A DNA stretch of 64,000 bases, taken from assembly GCA_030710605.1 (NCBI GenBank), contig CP092870.1, forward strand, positions 20,126,684 to 20,190,683, given 5' to 3'. How positions within the stretch are numbered: position 1 is the stretch's first letter; every line of letters begins with the position of its first letter. Below, one piece after another: positions 1-10,000 of this stretch. The DNA is from Cordylochernes scorpioides. Taxonomy: Eukaryota > Arthropoda > Arachnida > Pseudoscorpiones > Chernetidae. The notes beneath the pieces were generated by a model. The model saw only the letters and a list, made by a program, of their open reading frames with translations. It did no database searches and was not told where the DNA came from. The position numbers were made by a program, and so were the translations under genes.

Positions 1-435
1 CCTTTATTCACACTAATCATTAGATTTTTTTTTTTTTTCATTTTTTAGATACCAAAACCCAGTTTGGTTACTTACACTCACTGGAGGGGTTTGACTTTTT
101 CAAGAATCAGGGGCCATTGGGGCAATTTTTTTTTTTTAGAACAAATTCCCCAAAACTGGATTCGATGATCCCGGGTCGTGGTTTTTAAAAATCAACAGTT
201 TAGACCACTCCTCCAAAAATGCACTCTATACATTAGATGTGTTTGTGAAATTGATCTTATATTTCAGATTATTTTTACCAGAATTTTTAATTTTGATGTT
301 TGCAGTTTATCTCCATTGTGCTGAAAGAAAATTCTTTACTTTAAGTTTTAAAACAGTTGGGGGCTCTATTCATTCAAGAGTCAACCCCCACTCGAACAAT
401 ACCCGGGCGAATCCGGGTCCATATATCTATATAGG
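1..435 (-). repeat. Diverged SINE1-bearing direct repeat, left copy
   Basis: This segment recurs at 2717-3171 in the same order and orientation. Both copies contain a decayed version of the tRNA-derived SINE described at 35341 (here antisense: a gcccagtttggttacttgca block, then T-run, then the B-box region near gatcccgggtcgtgg), followed by a shared stretch ending in CCCGGGC-rich sequence. The left copy is more decayed at its right end. The two copies flank a Helitron helicase remnant, so they may be tails of two Helitron copies or flanks of one. Confidence 0.6.
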
Positions 436-884
436 CTCAATTTATTGATCAGTTTTTTCAACCAAATTAGACTTTTTTTTTTAGGCCTTCTTCCATTGTC
501 TTTTTTTTTTTTTTTTTGTTTTGCTGTCATTTGTTTAGGTAGTATTTAGATTTATCTGCTTCATAATATGTAGCTGCTCATATATATCTATGTATGTTCT
601 ACTCATATTTATTGTGCATATTTTTTCTGCGATTTATACTTTTTTTTTTACGTCTTCTTCCATTTGCTTTTTTTTAATCAGTTTTTTTACGTTTTCACTG
701 AGTTTTATGCATTTTTCCCCTCCTTTCAGATTATTTCTATGCTTTTTTTTATTTTGGCCTTAGTCATGAGTCGCGCTTATTTTAATACACTATTTTTGAA
801 TTTTTTTCTTCAATCTCAGTCCTTGATGTTTTACATTTTTCGGTTATCCTTATTTTTATTTTTACTAATGCTTTGTGTTTGTAG
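436..884. other. AT-rich stretch without a gene
   Basis: T-rich sequence with several homopolymer runs. It sits between the left direct repeat and the Helitron helicase remnant and is probably decayed Helitron interior. The short open frames here have low-complexity F/L-rich translations and no family match. Confidence 0.4.
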
Positions 885-1118
885 GTATGCCAAGCCATAG
901 GAGAAGCAATCTTTCTCAGCGTTCCAATAGCTCTAGGGTTCAGCATGCTTCAGGGTCAAACATTGCAAGTAGTTGGTGTGCATCTTGAGTCTCCCTGTTT
1001 CTCGCATGGGCAACTCTATGTAGCATGCTCCCGTGTTTCCAGCCCTAAAAATTTATTTGTCTTTAGTTCTACTTTTAGCAAGACACGCAATATTGTTTAT
1101 CAGGCGGCTTTGATATAG
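885..1118 (+). pseudogene. Helitron Rep/helicase, C-terminal remnant
   Basis: An open frame of 78 codons (starting GTA at 885, TAG at 1116-1118) encodes the end of a Pif1-type helicase of Helitron elements. Recognisable pieces are VPIALGFSM, QGQTLQVVG and FSHGQLYVACSRV, the last being helicase motif VI, followed by NLFVFSS and KTRNIVYQ. In intact Helitrons this domain unwinds DNA during rolling-circle transposition. The motif just before QGQT is shortened compared with the usual INKSQGQT, and everything upstream of codon 1 is interrupted by a stop, so this is a fragment. It lies 2 kb before a Helitron-type 3' terminus at 3143-3171 on the same strand, which fits one decayed autonomous element. 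Confidence 0.8.
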
Positions 1119-2120
1119 ATTTTGACAATTTTAAAAGAGATTTCTTCGAATAATGATTTTGGGAAGCTTGACTTTTGTAACTACATAATTTGTGAATAAT
1201 TTTTTATCATTATTGCTCTACTGTAGTTTCATCAATAAAGCTCTTTTTACTTTATTTTATTTTAATTTTTTCACATTTAATTCATTTACATAACTCTATT
1301 CTTGAAAATTGTTTTTTATTTTTTTTTATGGTATCAACATTTCTGGTTCAATTAAGGTTTTTGTTAGCCTGCAACACACCTTATCATAGCTCATTGCATT
1401 TATCAGGATAACTTTGCTGTTTTGATTTTTACACCATTAGTATTTTCATGCCTCTATAATATTATATTTGTTTGCAGAATTTTATAGACAATTTGGTTTG
1501 GGTTATATACATTAAGAATTTGTAAAAATATAAAGTCAAAGTTTTACAACAAAAAAAAATTTTGGAGCACCATTTCTCTCCCATTTAATTTAATGATGCT
1601 TCATTTATGATTTTTAGAATTGCATTATTTTTATGCATATTATTTTTAAAATTTGTGTTAGCAAGACATGGAATATTGTTAAGTTAATGTAATATTAACA
1701 TAAACTTTACCAACCCGTGAAGCGTTAGCTCCAGTCTTTTACCGCTGGGGGCAGCACTGTTAGAGCTAATAAATGCTTTCGATTGGTGCTTACTTTTACA
1801 TGCTGTTTGTTTTTAGACTAAATTAATACACATCAAGTTAGCATTTTTTCATGCTTCAAAAGTTAAGATTATATTTTTAACGTTTCATAATACTTTTAAA
1901 ATTAAAGCCGGAAATAATATTGCTTTTTCCCATCCTGCAGGTCTACATTACACTGCTACAGCTATCATAACTCTGGCTTTTGGCATTGATATTTATATAA
2001 TGTGAAAGTACTGTTTGCTACCTTAAGCTCTGGAGAGATTATAATGTGTCTACAGATCCATCATGTGGAAATCACACCATAGTGAAAATGCATTTAGCTG
2101 GTAGCAATGTATCACATTTG
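1119..2120. other. AT-rich stretch without a gene
   Basis: No coding signal. Probably the 3' untranslated interior of the Helitron whose helicase end precedes it. Only low-complexity T-rich tracts are visible. Confidence 0.4.
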
Positions 2121-2121
2121 T

Positions 2122-2208
2122 AGACATGTGGTGCGCTTACAGTAAAAGCAGTCGCTACCTACCCACCATGGTTATCATGGCCTGTACCACGCGTACTAGG
2201 GATAATTA
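2122..2208 (+). repeat. SINE1, 3' part
   Basis: Plus-strand copy of the 3' portion of SINE1: the block from tagacatgtggtgc through ctacccaccatggttatcat to actagggataa, followed by an A-rich tail. The tRNA-like head is absent. Confidence 0.7.
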
Positions 2209-2217
2209 AAAAAAAAA

Positions 2218-2395
2218 AGGAAGCAAGACCGAATACAAATAATTACATTATGTGTGGTTTCAGTTACATTTTGGCTATCTTCAGACAAAGGTACTGAATA
2301 CATTCAGTAATTTTGTCTTTATATGGCAACAATGCTGTTACTGAAACATCACACATATATATATATTTTTTTATTTGGTCTTGCTTTTTTGGTAT
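2218..2395 (+). repeat. Class A (Penelope-like) repeat, degenerate
   Basis: Inverted pair of the class A core described at 37788. A reverse arm (tcttcagacaaaggtactg) faces a forward arm (ttttgtcttta... gctgttactgaaacatcacac). It is flanked by the agaccgaatacaaat / atttggtcttg arms typical of the family. Several core positions have changed. Confidence 0.55.
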
Positions 2396-2716
2396 TTTTA
2401 AAATTGCCCTTGACTATTAGAAAATTATGCAAATTTCCTTTTTATTTTATATACCATTTTAAAAATTGTATTCTTTTGTTAAAATATCCAATTTCCCACA
2501 CTTTTCTAAAACTGCAACAATAAATAATACAAAATTCTTCCGATTTAAGGTAATTCGATATTGCAGAAATATATTACATTTATAAAAGTTGCTTAACTAT
2601 TTAGATATGTAAATGCCGGATTAGGTGCCCTTTAAAATGTTTGCTCTGGCTGTTTCTTCTTGGACAGCCGAGATTGAATTGGACAAAGTGAAATTTACAG
2701 GTTGTGCCGACCATTT

Positions 2717-3171
2717 TCCTTTATTCAAACTAATCATTAGCTCTTTTTTTTTTTTTTTTTTTAAATAAAAGCCCAGTTTGGTTACTTGCACTCACTGGAT
2801 GGGTTGGACTTTTTAAAGATTCAGGGGCCATTGGGGCAATTTTTTTTTTCAGAACAAAGTGTCTAAATCTGCATTCAATGATCCCGGGTCATGGTTTTTA
2901 AAAATTAACAGTTTAGACCACTCCTCCAAACAGCACTCTATTCATTAGATGTGTTTGTGAAATTGATCCTATATTTCAGATTTTTTCACACGCATTTTCT
3001 ATATTGCTGTTTGCAATTTATCTCCATTTTGCTGAAAGAAAATTCATTACATTGAGTTTACAAACAGTTGGGGCCTCTATTCATTCATGAATAAACCTCG
3101 CTCGAACACTACACAGGCAAAGCCGGGTCCGTTCGGGTAAAACCCGGGCGTTGCCCGGGCCACTCGGCTAG
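2717..3171 (-). repeat. Diverged SINE1-bearing direct repeat, right copy
   Basis: Right copy of the repeat at 1-435, better preserved toward its end. The SINE-derived part is antisense, while the Helitron 3' terminus at its right end reads on the plus strand. Confidence 0.6.
3143..3171 (+). mobile_element. Helitron 3' terminus
   Basis: A perfect 7-bp hairpin (CCCGGGC at 3143-3149, loop GTT, GCCCGGG at 3153-3159) is followed 8 bases later by CTAG at 3168-3171 and then T. A short GC hairpin about 10 nt before CTRR, with insertion before T, is the diagnostic Helitron 3' end. The helicase remnant upstream on the same strand supports the call. Confidence 0.75.
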
Positions 3172-3172
3172 T

Positions 3173-4273
3173 ATATATATATATATATATACTTCAGAAA
3201 TCATCACAATTTTTATCTATACATTTTTGCCACTGAAGCATGCAGATAAATCTAAAATGCCCTTGTTGGTGAAAAGGCCAAAGCACTGTTGTCTGAAAAC
3301 AGAATATGGTAAGAAGAGCATGACACTAAAAGGGTTTTAAAGAATCCTTAAATTATCTATCATAGGTGGTCTAGACACCTAGTCTCACATATATTGTCCT
3401 GGACTAGGGATAAGAAAATATGTGCCCAGTGTGTTCTGCATCTTCTCATGCATGAACAACAAGCCAAAATTCAGTAATTTCAAACTTTGAAGATTGGGAA
3501 CTGAAGGACTTCTAGGAAAGCATAGTGATGATGCCACCACTATGTTCCTGACTATCCTCAGGTTTAGAAGCATCAAGTCACTTTTCTTTGTCTTATCTGG
3601 AAATTTTAAGAACCTTGTTTACCTCCCCCCTCTTGATCAAATAAAATTATCAACATTCAAAATATGTCCACTGTGGAACCACAATTAATGTTGAGAGATA
3701 ACCCCAGTATCTCCATGTGGGGATAAAGAAAAGGATATCTGTGTTGTTGTTTATCCCCTTTTGTAAAGATTACACAAATTCCATGAGTTCATGCTCCTCG
3801 AGCTGTTTTATGATAAGCAGCGGCCTCTCTGTGTTGTTGTTGTCAAAGGTCTGGATTCTGCATGTCTGTCCACATACTGCTGATATGACTAAGAGAGTAC
3901 ATCATAGAATGAAATGGAGATCTCTGGATAACTCTTCATACATTCAGACCTACCTCCAATGTTCAAGAAATGATGGCAGAGATAATCAGATACTGGGGCT
4001 TCAGTGGAAAAAAAGATAACATTCTAAACCTGGGAAGTTGATGAGTAGGGGGATTGTAGGTCAGAAAAAGGATAATTTCTGAAATAAATTAATAATTTTT
4101 TTATGACATGTTGTCATTTCAATGTTATATATATTCATGAACATTTGGTCTTGTTTGGAGATGTTTCAATTGAATTTTGAGCTTAACTAAGCGTTCACTA
4201 TGGTATCACTAATAATGGGAATTTCAATAAATCCTCTGTCCATTTTATCCAGTTTTACTGTAAATATAATATA
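3173..4273. other. Stretch without a recognised gene
   Basis: Begins with a TA microsatellite. About 3745-3850 matches the SINE3 block (ccccttttgtaaagattaca through ctcctcgagctgttttatga). The rest is unrecognised, and its short open frames have no family resemblance. Confidence 0.4.
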
Positions 4274-4338
4274 CAAGGTAGGATCAAAAAGTTCCTCAAC
4301 TTTTTATAAAATTAATTATTTATTCATAGTATAGTAAT

Positions 4339-5317
4339 TTAAACATCAAATTTTTCAAAATAGGAGCCTTGGTTATCTACACATTTTTTCCAGCGTGAAA
4401 AAAGCTGTTGAAATGCTAGTTTAAAGTCAATTTTTCTAAGCTTGTTTAACTCCACCGTCTCATTTTCAATTACTTCTGATGACGATGAAAATCGCCTCCC
4501 TTTTAACATCATTTTAAGTTTTGTAAATAATAAGAAATCACATGGGGCGATATCAGGAGAGTAAGGAGGATGCGGCAAGACAGATACAGAGTGTTTGGAT
4601 AAATGGACTTGAACAATAATGGCTCTATGAGCAGGGGCATTATCATGTAGAAATTTCCATTGTTTTGATTTAAAGAGTTGGTTTCTTTTTCTTCTTATCG
4701 CATCACGAAGGCGCACAAGTATTTCTTTGTATGCCTGTTTATTAATAGTAACCCCCTCTTTAATAAATTCATAATTGACAAGTCCTTGATAATCGAAAAA
4801 CACTACAAGCATTACTTTTCCTTTGGACTTGTCAAGAAGAACTTTTTTCTTCCTAGTAGAACTTGATGTGTACCATTCAAGTGAGTGTTTTTTGGTTTGT
4901 GGATCAAAGAGGAAGCACTATGTTTCATTACCAGTTATTATTGTTTTTTAAAAATCGGAATCATTATTTGCAGTTTCAATTAAATCTTTGCAAATTGATA
5001 ATCTGGTTTCTATTTGTTGATCTGTTAAATTTCGTGGGACAAAATAACCACAGTTTTTTCATGTTTAAATGTTCACCAATAATTTTTTGGCAACTACCAT
5101 ACGAAATTCCAAGTATTTCTGATATATTATCAATAGTAATTTTTCTATTAGCAACAATTAAATCACGTACCTGTCCAATATTGCGATCCGTTGTTGACGT
5201 CAATGGCCGACCTGACCTTGAAGCATATACGATGCTCTTACGGCCATCTTTAAAACGTTTATACCAGAAATAAACTTGCGTTTGTGACACTTTTTCATCT
5301 CCATAAGCTTCATTCAT
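4339..5317 (-). pseudogene. mariner transposase, broken
   Basis: Two open parts on the minus strand. The first, 5317-4976, carries the helix-turn-helix half, with VYFWYKRFKDGRKS and SRSGRP, a mariner hallmark. The second, 4812-4339, carries the catalytic half, with LHDNAPAHRA and YSPDIAPCDF, the second and third catalytic aspartates in DD34D spacing. The product would cut and paste the element at TA sites. The frames do not join and the region between them is damaged, so the gene is dead. The codons are AT-rich like the surroundings, which suggests an old insertion. Confidence 0.85.
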
Positions 5318-5586
5318 TAATGCTAATGTCTTTGTGAAAGACTTCTTTAATTTTACTTAAAATTTAATATTTGCCCTTTGCTCAAATGATGACATTGATG
5401 ACATTGCTCAAATGATGACATTGCAGAAACCGACGCGAGCTAAATACCTACAACAAAAATATGCCTAAAATGAAAACAACGCATGCGCATTTACTGGCGT
5501 TGCTAAATTAAATTATAGTTTAGGCTTTGTTCTTTACAGTAAAATTAATTTTACATTTTTCAAAAGTTGTTTTATATATATATATA

Positions 5587-6329
5587 TGGTAATTTGAACC
5601 AACAACCCCATATTGTATAATACTTATAACAAGATTTTCATGTTGTATAATAGAAACACATCTGTAAATGATTATACGCATGATTGACATGTGTCATTAC
5701 ATCATCATATGCATTGTACTTTGTACAAACTGAGGATAAATAAATAAAACTCTGTAATAGATTAAGAGTTGAGCTGAAGCAAGAGATAGAAGTCAAAAAC
5801 GTCTAAAAAGAGATGTAGCAGCCCAAAAACAACATCTAAAGATAGATAGGAAACTGTCAGGACGGCGCCAGTGTACAATTTTGATTTCGATCCACACTCT
5901 TGTAGCATCTGCTGAAATGCAATACTTCCTCTCTCGGCAAAGATATATAAGGCCTCTGCCCTAGTCGAAAATATAGTCACTTCACTATCAGCGGAAGCCC
6001 TCGTCGGTTGTCACCAAGGTCCATCTCATCCACCATGTAGACCAGTAAGAACTCTTCTATCTCCATCTTTCGCTCCTAGCTCAACTTTTATCTGTTCAGT
6101 ATCTGCAGTTTCCTAGTGCAACTGTGTCTTCGTTTTTTGTGTATGGACATTCCCAAGCTTTCCACTCTGCCTCGACCACGACTGCCTGTACTCTGTGAGA
6201 ACTGTTAAAGGTCTCCTAAGGTACAGAGAGGTACTGGAAAACTATCCACGCCCTGACTGTCCCTCTCGGTTACTACAGATTTGCCCCTTTCGGTTACCAT
6301 ACCACAGCGAGAGACCCTCTGTTACCACA
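5587..6329 (+). mobile_element. Solo LTR inserted in the mariner
   Basis: The segment starts TGGTAA and ends TTACCACA, giving the TG...CA ends of an LTR. TATA-type repeats lie on both sides and are compatible with a 4- or 6-bp target duplication, though the flanks are simple sequence. Inside are AATAAA-like signals near 5740 and a TATATAAGG box at about 5944 followed by GC-richer sequence. No internal retroelement genes are present. The interpretation is inferred from the ends, the size (743 bp) and the clean interruption of the mariner. Confidence 0.55.
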
Positions 6330-6470
6330 TATATATGTGTTTTTTTTTTTTAATTCTGGAACTTTTTGATCCTACCGTGTGTATATATATCAAATGCTTC
6401 ACCTAAAAGAAATGTTTCCTGATATAGTTTCCTCTGTGTTTAAAATTGAAAGCTTTAGATGATATTAAGT

Positions 6471-6814
6471 AATATTATAAAATAAATAAAGCTTCCAGGG
6501 TTAAGTTTCTTGTTCAAATTTTTATTTTCAAACTTTCAGACTTGACAGTCCTTCAACACAGGATTATCACGATAATAAATTGATGATATATACTATTTTT
6601 ATATACAAATTATTTTTTACTTATTTTAAATATTAATGATTTTGATCATTAATAATTTAATTAATTTGTAAAAATTAATTTGTATACAAAAATAGTATAT
6701 ATCATCAATTAATTATCGTGATACTCCTGTTGAAGGACTGACAAGTCCGAAAGCTTGAAAATAAAAAGTTTAACAAGAAACTTAACCCTGGAAGCTTTAT
6801 TTATTTTATAATAT
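6471..6814. mobile_element. Foldback MITE
   Basis: Long imperfect palindrome of about 344 bp. The left arm from atattataaaataaataaa pairs with the right arm ending tttatttattttataatat. Each arm contains ttgaaggact (or its complement) and aagtttcttg. It could fold into one hairpin. No coding capacity. The gttgaaggac block links it to the hairpin at 18764-18946. Confidence 0.75.
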
Positions 6815-6857
6815 AAAGTAATATATTAGAGGCTACACCATATTGTGTCAGTCATAC

Positions 6858-7038
6858 CTTGGCTTTAGGACCTTCACTCCAGTGTACCAGCTGGTAGCCA
6901 TCCAAGGGACACTCATATTCCTTGAACTCCCGTATGTTGCCTCCACGGGGCAAGGCGAGGGTCTCGTGACAGATCTGGCAGTGGAGCTGATTGTTGGTCT
7001 TGGAGGTGAGTTTCAGGAACCTCCGGCACTTCCCACAC
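6858..7038 (-). CDS. TOP3B: TOP3B exon 12 (residues 623-683)
   Basis: 60 codons after one completing base: [20 protein letters not shown] to [11 protein letters not shown]. Two CxxC pairs (624/627, 643/646) make the first zinc ribbon and Cys666 opens the next. Acceptor GGGCAG, donor GTATGA. The following exon was not found in the window. Confidence 0.92.
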
Positions 7039-10000
7039 CTGCCCCAGCCAGAATTCTCTTTTACATGTGCCCCACATTGTTTTTATGTGTGATGATGATG
7101 GAGTGTTATGAATTAAAAGATATTTATGATATATTTGCTTATCTCTAGTACATGTGGTACAGGCCATGATAATCATGGTGGGTAGTTAGCTACTGCTTTA
7201 ACTGTAAGTGCACCACAAGTCTACACGTGTGAAAAGCAGTTCAGCTATGCACTTACAAATATGCCAAAGCCCCATTTGGTTACTTGCACTCGCTGGTAGG
7301 ATTGGACTTTTGAAAGAATCGGAGACCATTGGAGCTTTTTTTTTTTTATCAGAAAAAAAGTGCCCAATGCGGGAATCGAACCCGGGTCGTAGTGGTCAAA
7401 AAACCAATGGTTTAGACCATCCTTCCACCGACCCCCCCTATCTATGATATATGAAATGTAGTAGTCACACTTGTCTATCAAAAAAGAATAATAATAATGA
7501 AAATATTTTTTAGACAACCTTCCCCAAATAAAGGAAAGGAGAAAATTAATAAATTTTACGTGGTCTCTTTTGGATCCCTCCCAAAATATGTCAAGGTGTA
7601 ACTTTCAGACCAGACAAAGGTTTTGACTTCTTGAAGCCATTCCTTGGCCTTTTTAATGGCTAGAGGGTCTTGGGAGTTAGTTGCTTCATATTATATAAGC
7701 AAACAGTATTTCAATATAGATCCTGTTTAGGGAGCTTATGTTTCAAATCTCATATATTTTTCTAATTTTGTCATTTTGTTTAAAAAAACCTTAAAGTTTT
7801 TGTTCAGTAGAACTTCCCATAGCAGACCTTCACACTAGGGAACACCTCTAAACAACTGCCAATTTTTATCTCGCCAAAATTACCCTCTCATTGAAAATAC
7901 ATTCACACTAGCGGACACCTCTAAACAACTGCCAATTTTTATCTCGCCAAAATTACCCTCTCATTGAAAATACATTCACACTAGGAAACACCTCTAAACA
8001 ACTGCCAATTTTTATCTCACCAAAATTACCCTCTCATTGAAAATACATTCACACTAGCGGACACCTCTAAACAACTGCCAATTTTTATCTCACCAAAATT
8101 ACCCTCTCATTGAAAATACATTCACACTAGGAAACACCTCTAAACAACTGCCAATTTTTATCTCGCCAAAATTACCCTCTCATTGAAAATACATTCACAC
8201 TAGCGGACACCTTTAAACAACTGCCAATTTTTATCTCACCAAAATTACCCTCTCATTGAAAATACATTCACACTAGCGGCCACCTCTAAACAACTGCCAA
8301 TTTTTATCTCACCAAAATTACCCTCTCATTGAAAATACATTCACACTAGCGGACACCTCTAAACAACTGCCAATTTTTATCTCACCAAAATTACCCTCTC
8401 GTTGAAAATACATTCACACTAGGAAACACCTCTAAACAACTGCCAATTTTTATCTCGCCAAAATTACCCTCTCATTGAAAATACATTCACACTAGGGAAC
8501 ACCTCTAAACAACTGCCAATTTTTATCTCACCAAAATTACCCTCTCATTGAAAATGCATTCACACTAGCGGCCACCTCCAAACAACGAACGCTTTTCCAA
8601 TTCATTATTTTTGGATTTTAGGTATACTAGACATTTCTCCTCTCTCTGTCCTCTTGCAGATAAATAAAAATCACCAAAAGTAAAATTTTCCTAAATTAAA
8701 AAATATATATTTTAAAATAAATATGAAAATAACAAATATACATTGTTTAGGTAATACCATTATTTTGTTTACATTTTAGTGCATAATCTTTATACATAAT
8801 AAAGTATTTGGGGATTTCTGTACACTTCATAGTCTGATTAAAACAAAGGCCCCAGCTTTTTTTGGTCGCTGAGGTACATCTTTCACCACGTTGATGGGGG
8901 CCAACAGCTTGAAATGCGTACATGGTTAGCTTTTCTGGATTAATCAAGAAAGGGTATTTGGTCAATTCTGGAATAATTAAAAATCAACAATTAGGTGAAA
9001 TTTATTCTGACAGATGACATCAGCAACTTTTAGTTACACAATCAAGAGATGTCTTTCTCTTAATCTATCCACCAGATCCCAGTACAATTTCACTTTTGTA
9101 CTGTTTTTCAAATAGTTTGACATTCACACACCCTTCCGGGCTTAAATATCTGTTTCATGATTTTTTAGGATGCCTGAAGACCAGCTTTTTTGGTGATTGA
9201 GGTACAGCTTGCACCATGCTGATGAGGGCCAACAGCCCAAAATGTACACGTGGTTAGCTTTTATTGATTATCAAGAAAAGGTATTTGGACAATTGTGGAA
9301 TAATCAAAAATTGGTTGATATTTATTTTGACAGCTGATCTCCCTGATCCTAGTACAAATTCACTTTTATACTATTTTTTTCATATACAGTTAAACCTGTC
9401 TATAGCGCCCCCTTTAAATAGCGCCTCCCTCTCTATAGCGCCCAATTTTAAATACGAAGTACGATGCGATTTACATTAAAAGTGACCTCTTTAGAGCACC
9501 TTCTCTCTATAGCACCCTATTTTGGTGAGTCCCAAGAGGAGGCGCTATAGACAGGTTTAACTGTATATATAAATTTATATATGTTTTATTATTTGAAAAA
9601 AAGATTTAATTATGAATTCCTCTAGTTTCAAATAGATAAATAGTTTGATATTTAATGCTAGTTGATTTTTAATAAAGATATCATCCCCCTTGGAGAGTTA
9701 TGAGCCAGCCTCACCTGGTGAAAGGACGACCGGAGTCAGCCAGCGCCATGAAGGTCTGAGAGAAGAGGTCGTCCATGGCAAAGATGGAGGTCACAAAATG
9801 GACAAACTTGAGCAGGAAGATGTTGAGGCCATGTTTGAGCACTTGGTGGAAGTCTGCTTTCCCATGGGCAATGAGGTTCAGCTGGCGTTCCACTGCAGCT
9901 CTCATGGTGGGCAGCACCAGGTCCTGGTCAATCTGCCACAGACATGGTGTCATTTTCTAACACAGCTACAGTAGCACCCCCTATAACCCCAGTAGGACTG

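Larger units (their letters stand above)
4274..6379 (-). mobile_element. mariner element carrying a solo LTR
   Basis: Terminal inverted repeats are visible: ggtaggatcaaaaagttcc at the left end and its complement ggaactttttgatcctacc at the right. A TA precedes the left end (the right side is TG). Removing the 743-bp insertion at 5587-6329 leaves about 1.36 kb, the usual mariner length. The transposase lies on the minus strand. A second, more decayed copy of the same subfamily is at 15795-17334. Confidence 0.8.

Noticed and set aside
8747-8965. Open frames at 8747-8965 (-) and 20958-21188 (+) with similar peptides (AVGxxQxGxxCTxATKK)
   Set aside because: The similarity reflects the shared class B repeat read antisense; frames are short and broken in the other copies.
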